Source: Euperipatoides rowelli
Taxonomy: Eukaryota; Onychophora; Udeonychophora; Euonychophora; Peripatopsidae
Length of the DNA stretch: 10,743 nucleotides
Strand: one strand, 5' to 3'
Assembly: GCA_003024985.2 (NCBI GenBank)
Contig: PXIH01S0029693.1
The position numbers and the translations under genes were made by a program. The notes beneath the pieces are model-generated. The model did no database searches, was not told where the DNA came from, and saw only the letters and a list, made by a program, of their open reading frames with translations. Shown in pieces: positions 8,224 through 10,743 of the stretch (position 1 is its first letter; every line of letters starts with the position of its first letter).

Positions 8224-8534
8224 TGTTTAAGACAAGAAATTTCAGTGCATTTCTTTTGTTGAGTCTTTGAAGAAGATTACCAGCCAACTTCTGTGCCCCC
8301 AGCATTGCTAGCTTTAACAAACCTTCTTTATGGCTCCACAATAGGAAGTGAATCTAAAACAGCACAGCCAGCACTTACAATCAGCCAACTTATTCTTCTC
8401 ATTAACAGGAAAGGGGCACCAAAATGCAATTTATGAGATATTTTGCACCATAAAGTAGATTGTAAACCACCTCTTCCTTTGTATCTGTCCCTTTCTACTT
8501 ATTCAAAGTCTCGTAGTCGAAAGACAATTGAGAA
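8224..8534 (+). pseudogene. Element fragment (frame 1) with two in-frame stops
   Basis: Frame 1 reads LRQEISV, TGA at 8260, then EEDYQPTSVPPALLAL and ISQLILLI, TGA at 8434, then HHKVDCKPPLPLYLSL and SRSRKTIEK. A one- or two-base indel near 8520-8534 moves the reading to frame 3, where it continues directly as MYAAGISVSSDRV. The SVPPALLAL block is a strong landmark of the family as I remember it. Confidence 0.65.
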
Positions 8535-8865
8535 ATGTATGCAGCAGGTATTTCAGTCTCCTCTGATAGGGTGGACAAGGTAACTTCTGCTCTTTGTCAA
8601 CTGCAAGTCCTGCGAGCTGATGAGAAATGTGTCCTTTGTCCAAGCAACTTAAGAAAGGGTGTTTTCACAATTGGAGCCTATGATAATGTAGATTTTCATC
8701 CCTTTAGAACAACTTCCCAAGGATATTTTCATGGTATGACCATATCAATCTTCCAGGAATTGACAGCTGATAAACAGGGACAAACAAGGCAATTTGTATC
8801 AAAATTCTTTGATGTAGATTTATTAATCAAGAAAGTTCTTGAACTACCAAAGGCCTATGGCATAT
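8535..8865 (+). pseudogene. Element fragment (frame 3) with AYDNVDFHP and FHGMTISIFQ blocks
   Basis: The frame is open from 8535 to 8987, but only the part to about 8865 looks authentic. It includes SVSSDRV, then CPSNLRKGVF, then the AYDNVDFHP block (Asp codons at 8682 and 8691) and SQGYFHGMTISIFQ. After about 8865 the family-like sequence moves to frame 2 (DDYNLTDQYPVQ), so the tail of the open frame (…TSKSAIG) is out-of-frame noise. The ATG at 8535 is internal to the ancestral protein, not a real start. Confidence 0.65.
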
Positions 8866-9484
8866 TGACGACTATAATCTTACCGACCAATACCCAGTAC
8901 AGTCAAGATGTAGTCAAGAGGTTTTCAACAAGGCCATTCCATCGTTTTCCATCAACAAGATGTACGAGCAAAAGCGCAATTGGTTAAATAATGTCTTTAC
9001 AAGTCAAATATCAGGTGGGGTCATTGATAAGAGTTTGGATAAGTCATGGGCAGCATTTCATGCAACCTCTGATCCTGGTCCGGTTGTTCATGGATTAGGG
9101 GCACTTTTACCTCTGTTCTATGAGGCATCATCATCTGTTTCAATAGTTTGCCTGGGTATGGATGTAATTCGCAACATAACGGCTTTCCTCAATCCTGGGC
9201 AGACACCTATGATTTGTTTAGATCAACCACTCTTTGCATTAGCTAAAATATTTCAATGGAATATGTCGGATGATTATGGAGAAGATAAATTTGTTACTCT
9301 CTTCACAACCTTTCATATAGAAAAAGCGTTTTTGAAAGTTCTTGGACAACTTCTTGATAGTTCTGGGTGGTTGTCAGTAGTGGTTCAATCTGGAATAGCA
9401 ACAGAGTGCATTGTAGAAAGTATTTTGAATGTCACTTATATTACAAAGGCCAGGAAATTCCACCAAGTAACAGTGGCTTCTTAG
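8861..9484 (+). pseudogene. Element fragment (frame 2) with CLDQPLF and FHIEKAFLK core
   Basis: The best preserved part, about 207 codons, open until TAG 9482-9484. It shows DKSLDKSWAAFHA, MDVI, FLNPGQTPMICLDQPLF (Asp at 9221), GEDKFVTLF, FHIEKAFLK (His at 9314, Glu at 9320) and KFHQVTVAS. The frame begins about 30 codons before the ATG at 8960. The stop at 9482 is a point mutation: the duplicated copy downstream has TTG at the same place. The core resembles a catalytic or DNA-handling domain by conservation, but its activity is unknown to me. Confidence 0.68.
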
Positions 9485-9857
9485 TACATTCTCCTTAAAA
9501 AAGCCTAGAGTGCAGAGGGTCTTGAAGAACCAATTGAACTGTGGATAGAAAGACAAGTAAAAGTGAGTCCAAGGTTCCATTTTTGGGCATTAATTTTGAA
9601 TCTGAAGTGCTGCTTCTCTTCTTGATAGTTCTGGGTGGTCGTCAATAGTGGTTCAATCTGAAATAGCAACAGAGGGCATTGTAGAAAGTATTTTGAAAAT
9701 CACTCATCACAAAGGCCAGGAAATTCCACCAAGTAACAGCGGCTTCTTTGTACATTCTCCTTCAAAAAGCCTATAGTGCAGAGGGTCTTGAAGAACCAAT
9801 TGGACTGTGGATAGAAAGACAAGTAAAAGAGAGTCCAACATTCCAGTTTTGGGCATT
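9350..9857 (+). repeat. Tandem duplication, 268-bp unit, inside the element
   Basis: Copy A (9350-9591, plus its tail to 9617) and copy B (9618-9857) match at about 93% by my hand count (roughly 17 substitutions and one 2-base deletion in B near 9700). The unit starts at CTTCTT, and the ancestral sequence at the far junction was also CTTCTT-like, which suggests microhomology. A carries stops at 9482 and 9506 where B has Leu and Tyr codons. B carries the 2-base frameshift where A is in frame. Confidence 0.9.
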
Positions 9858-9927
9858 CCTTTCCAAATAGATCGATTGAAAGGAAGTGCTTCTTCTTACT
9901 TTCAATCGGTCTATTTGGAAAGGAATG
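9854..9927 (+). repeat. 29-bp inverted repeat, probable template-switch scar
   Basis: The left arm 9854-9882 is the reverse complement of the right arm 9899-9927 with a single G-T-type mismatch (9872/9909) and a 16-base loop. The right arm is the authentic coding sequence. The left arm breaks copy B of the tandem duplication: in copy A the same place, between GGGCATT and GAAGTGCT, holds AATTTTGAATCT. Confidence 0.9.
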
Positions 9928-10146
9928 TATGATCTCTTCAAGAAGTGGATAAAGTTAATGTTACCCTGGTTTTTCATAATGGATCATCACCACTATGCCA
10001 GATGGCTATCGGTTCTTGTTAAAGACATAGAAGAGGTTGCTTCACATTCGCCTGTGATTCATGTAGAGTTTCAAGCTGGAAAGCTTGTTATTAGGAAAAC
10101 ATCTAAGCCTTTTTCTGCCATTGCTGTGGACCAAGCCCATGAGTAA
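9886..10146 (+). pseudogene. Element fragment (frame 1) with PWFFIMDHHHYARW block
   Basis: Family-like sequence starts with the Leu-rich VLLLTFNRS (GTG at 9886 is an internal Val codon, not a start). It continues through KLMLPWFF, HHHYARWLSVLVKDI and FSAIAVDQAHE to TAA at 10144-10146. Reading through that stop gives CVKNDGCAVGL and LRRWAMAGP, so TAA probably arose from CAA. A second TAA follows at 10231. Confidence 0.66.
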
Positions 10147-10243
10147 TTTAAATGTGTGAAAAATGATGGTTGTGCTGTTGGACTTTTACAGGATCTAGCT
10201 GTTTTGCGAAGATGGGCGATGGCTGGTCCATAAATACAACGGC

Positions 10244-10271
10244 TAGTTAATGAAATTAGTTTCATTAACTA
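10244..10271. repeat. Perfect 12-bp inverted repeat with 4-base loop
   Basis: TAGTTAATGAAA at 10244-10255 pairs exactly with TTTCATTAACTA at 10260-10271. It falls where the element's frame changes from 1 to 2, so it may be a second short template-switch or foldback event. Confidence 0.75.
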
Positions 10272-10743
10272 ATAAGAACAATTCGAAACCTGGAAAGCTG
10301 CCTGTACATCATGAACAGTTCAATTCATTCCAAGAAAAGTTCATGTTACAAGTTAAGAAATTAAAGACCGTTTTAGTCAGTCAGGCAACCCATTTGAGGA
10401 CAAATCCAGTGATTTGATAATATTGACAGTTGAGTTATTGCTGATGCCGAATCAGTAAAACCTTCAACATTCAGAAAGTAAAGGTGTGGAACGTTACACC
10501 TCATTTGTGAAAGAAAGGCTATCTGACGGCTCAACTGTCAGCATTTTTGCCCCTATAAAGAGATACAAAGTATTTCTTTTTAAGACCTGCAAAATACCAG
10601 CTTCAGTACAAAATAAGATGGCTAACCTTCAGAGTGACCTGTTTTTTTTCCAAAGATGTCAATGTCTCCATGAATAGAAAACTGGACATGGATAATTTTT
10701 TCAAGTATGAGAATCATCCATACCCTCCAAGCCTTTCTGCTGG
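10259..10743 (+). pseudogene. Element fragment: C-terminal part, running off the window
   Basis: Frame 2 carries HHEQFNSFQEKF (10307 on). Frame 1 from 10381 carries GNPFEDKSSDLIIL, TAA at 10456, then SKGVERYTSFVKERL and FAPIKRYKVFLF. Frame 2 resumes after a T8 run (10642-10649), where removing one T joins LQSDLFF to SKDVNV and then NFFKYENHPYPPSL. The sequence continues past the right edge. Confidence 0.62.

Larger units (their letters stand above)
7767..10743 (+). pseudogene. Decayed copy of a large, multi-copy uncharacterised protein family (probable transposable element), 3' truncated by the window
   Basis: A single ancestral reading direction can be followed across all three + frames. 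In order: an acidic block ending in EAKYH (7779-7877), PNVHTIHLRERI and FPELQALKSGRE (8033-8130), SVPPALLAL and ISQLI (8263-8433), AYDNVDFHP and FHGMTISIFQ (8661-8758), DKSWAAFHA, CLDQPLFALAKIFQW and GEDKFV...FHIEKAFLK (9030-9340), a Leu-rich block and PWFFIMDHHHYARW (9886-10000), DGCAVGL and RRWAMAGP (10160-10230), HHEQF (10307), FVKERL and PIKRYKVFLF (10500-10580), then NFFKYENHPYPPSL at the right edge. I recognise these blocks, from memory, as a widespread uncharacterised family repeated many times in invertebrate genomes. Lesions include stops at 7878, 8219, 8260, 8434, 9482, 9506, 10144, 10231 and 10456, and frame changes near 7880-7946, 8210, 8525, 8860, 9700, 9860, 10250, 10375 and 10645. 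It is clearly not expressible as one protein. There is no intron. The left end and terminal repeats are not identified. Confidence 0.8.

Noticed and set aside
8535-9484. Two separate genes starting at ATG 8535 and ATG 8960
   Set aside because: Both ATGs are internal. Family-like sequence continues upstream of each, and the two frames join through a frameshift near 8860, so they are fragments of one dead gene.
9374-9580. 68-codon minus-strand frame over the tandem duplication
   Set aside because: It is antisense to the element's coding blocks. The + strand carries the conserved-looking protein.
9771-9977. 68-codon minus-strand frame over copy B and the hairpin
   Set aside because: It is a shadow frame created partly by the inverted repeat.
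10071-10265. 64-codon minus-strand frame
   Set aside because: It is antisense to the VDQAHE and RRWAMAGP blocks of the element. No independent evidence.
1-10743. CRISPR arrays, tRNA genes, bacterial operons or ribosome binding sites
   Set aside because: There are no spaced direct repeats, no cloverleaf-like A and B boxes, and the intron and BTB/C2H2 gene show a eukaryotic genome.
7767-10743. Endogenous viral element
   Set aside because: I see no reverse transcriptase, protease, capsid or viral replicase motif in any frame. The blocks match a cellular repeated family as I remember it.

Overview
The window looks like animal (metazoan) nuclear DNA. It is very AT-rich and full of A/T homopolymer runs. 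It has an intron ending in a classic branch site, pyrimidine tract and AG, a BTB/C2H2 zinc-finger gene (an animal-type architecture), long non-coding stretches and a decayed multi-copy element. The non-coding DNA is sprinkled with the words TAGGCTA/TAGGCCTA, TACCGGTA and TACAGTA. From memory this look fits marine invertebrate genomes, but I cannot name a species.

Layout. Positions 1-585 are the 3' end of an intron. Positions 586-2757 are the long last coding exon of a BTB-zinc-finger protein, on the + strand. The coding exon most likely starts at the splice acceptor (586), not at the first in-frame ATG (655), because the 23 codons in between complete the first helix of the BTB fold. Positions 2758 to about 7490 hold no gene I can support. 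They contain homopolymers, several hairpins, an inverted-repeat pair, three copies of a 16-bp near-palindrome, and a small cluster of AP-1-like sites. Positions 7493-7775 are two diverged tandem copies of a ~143-bp unit, each starting with a short GGCAGCCATTTT-type palindrome.

From about 7767 to the right edge there is a degenerate, intronless copy of a large protein gene, traced across all three + frames through about a dozen stops and frameshifts. I recognise it, from memory, as a large uncharacterised protein family that is highly repeated in invertebrate and some fish genomes and probably comes from a transposable element. I do not know its class. Inside it lie a 268-bp tandem duplication, whose two copies carry different disabling lesions, and a 29-bp hairpin. 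The hairpin looks like a template-switch mutation, with the sister copy preserving the pre-mutation sequence.

The two coding units are not functionally linked. One is a host gene, probably a sequence-specific nuclear regulator, and the other is a dead element copy downstream. The most interesting items are the element family with its DD-33-E-like spacing of acidic residues, the template-switch scar, and the triplicated GACTCAGATCAGAGTC motif.
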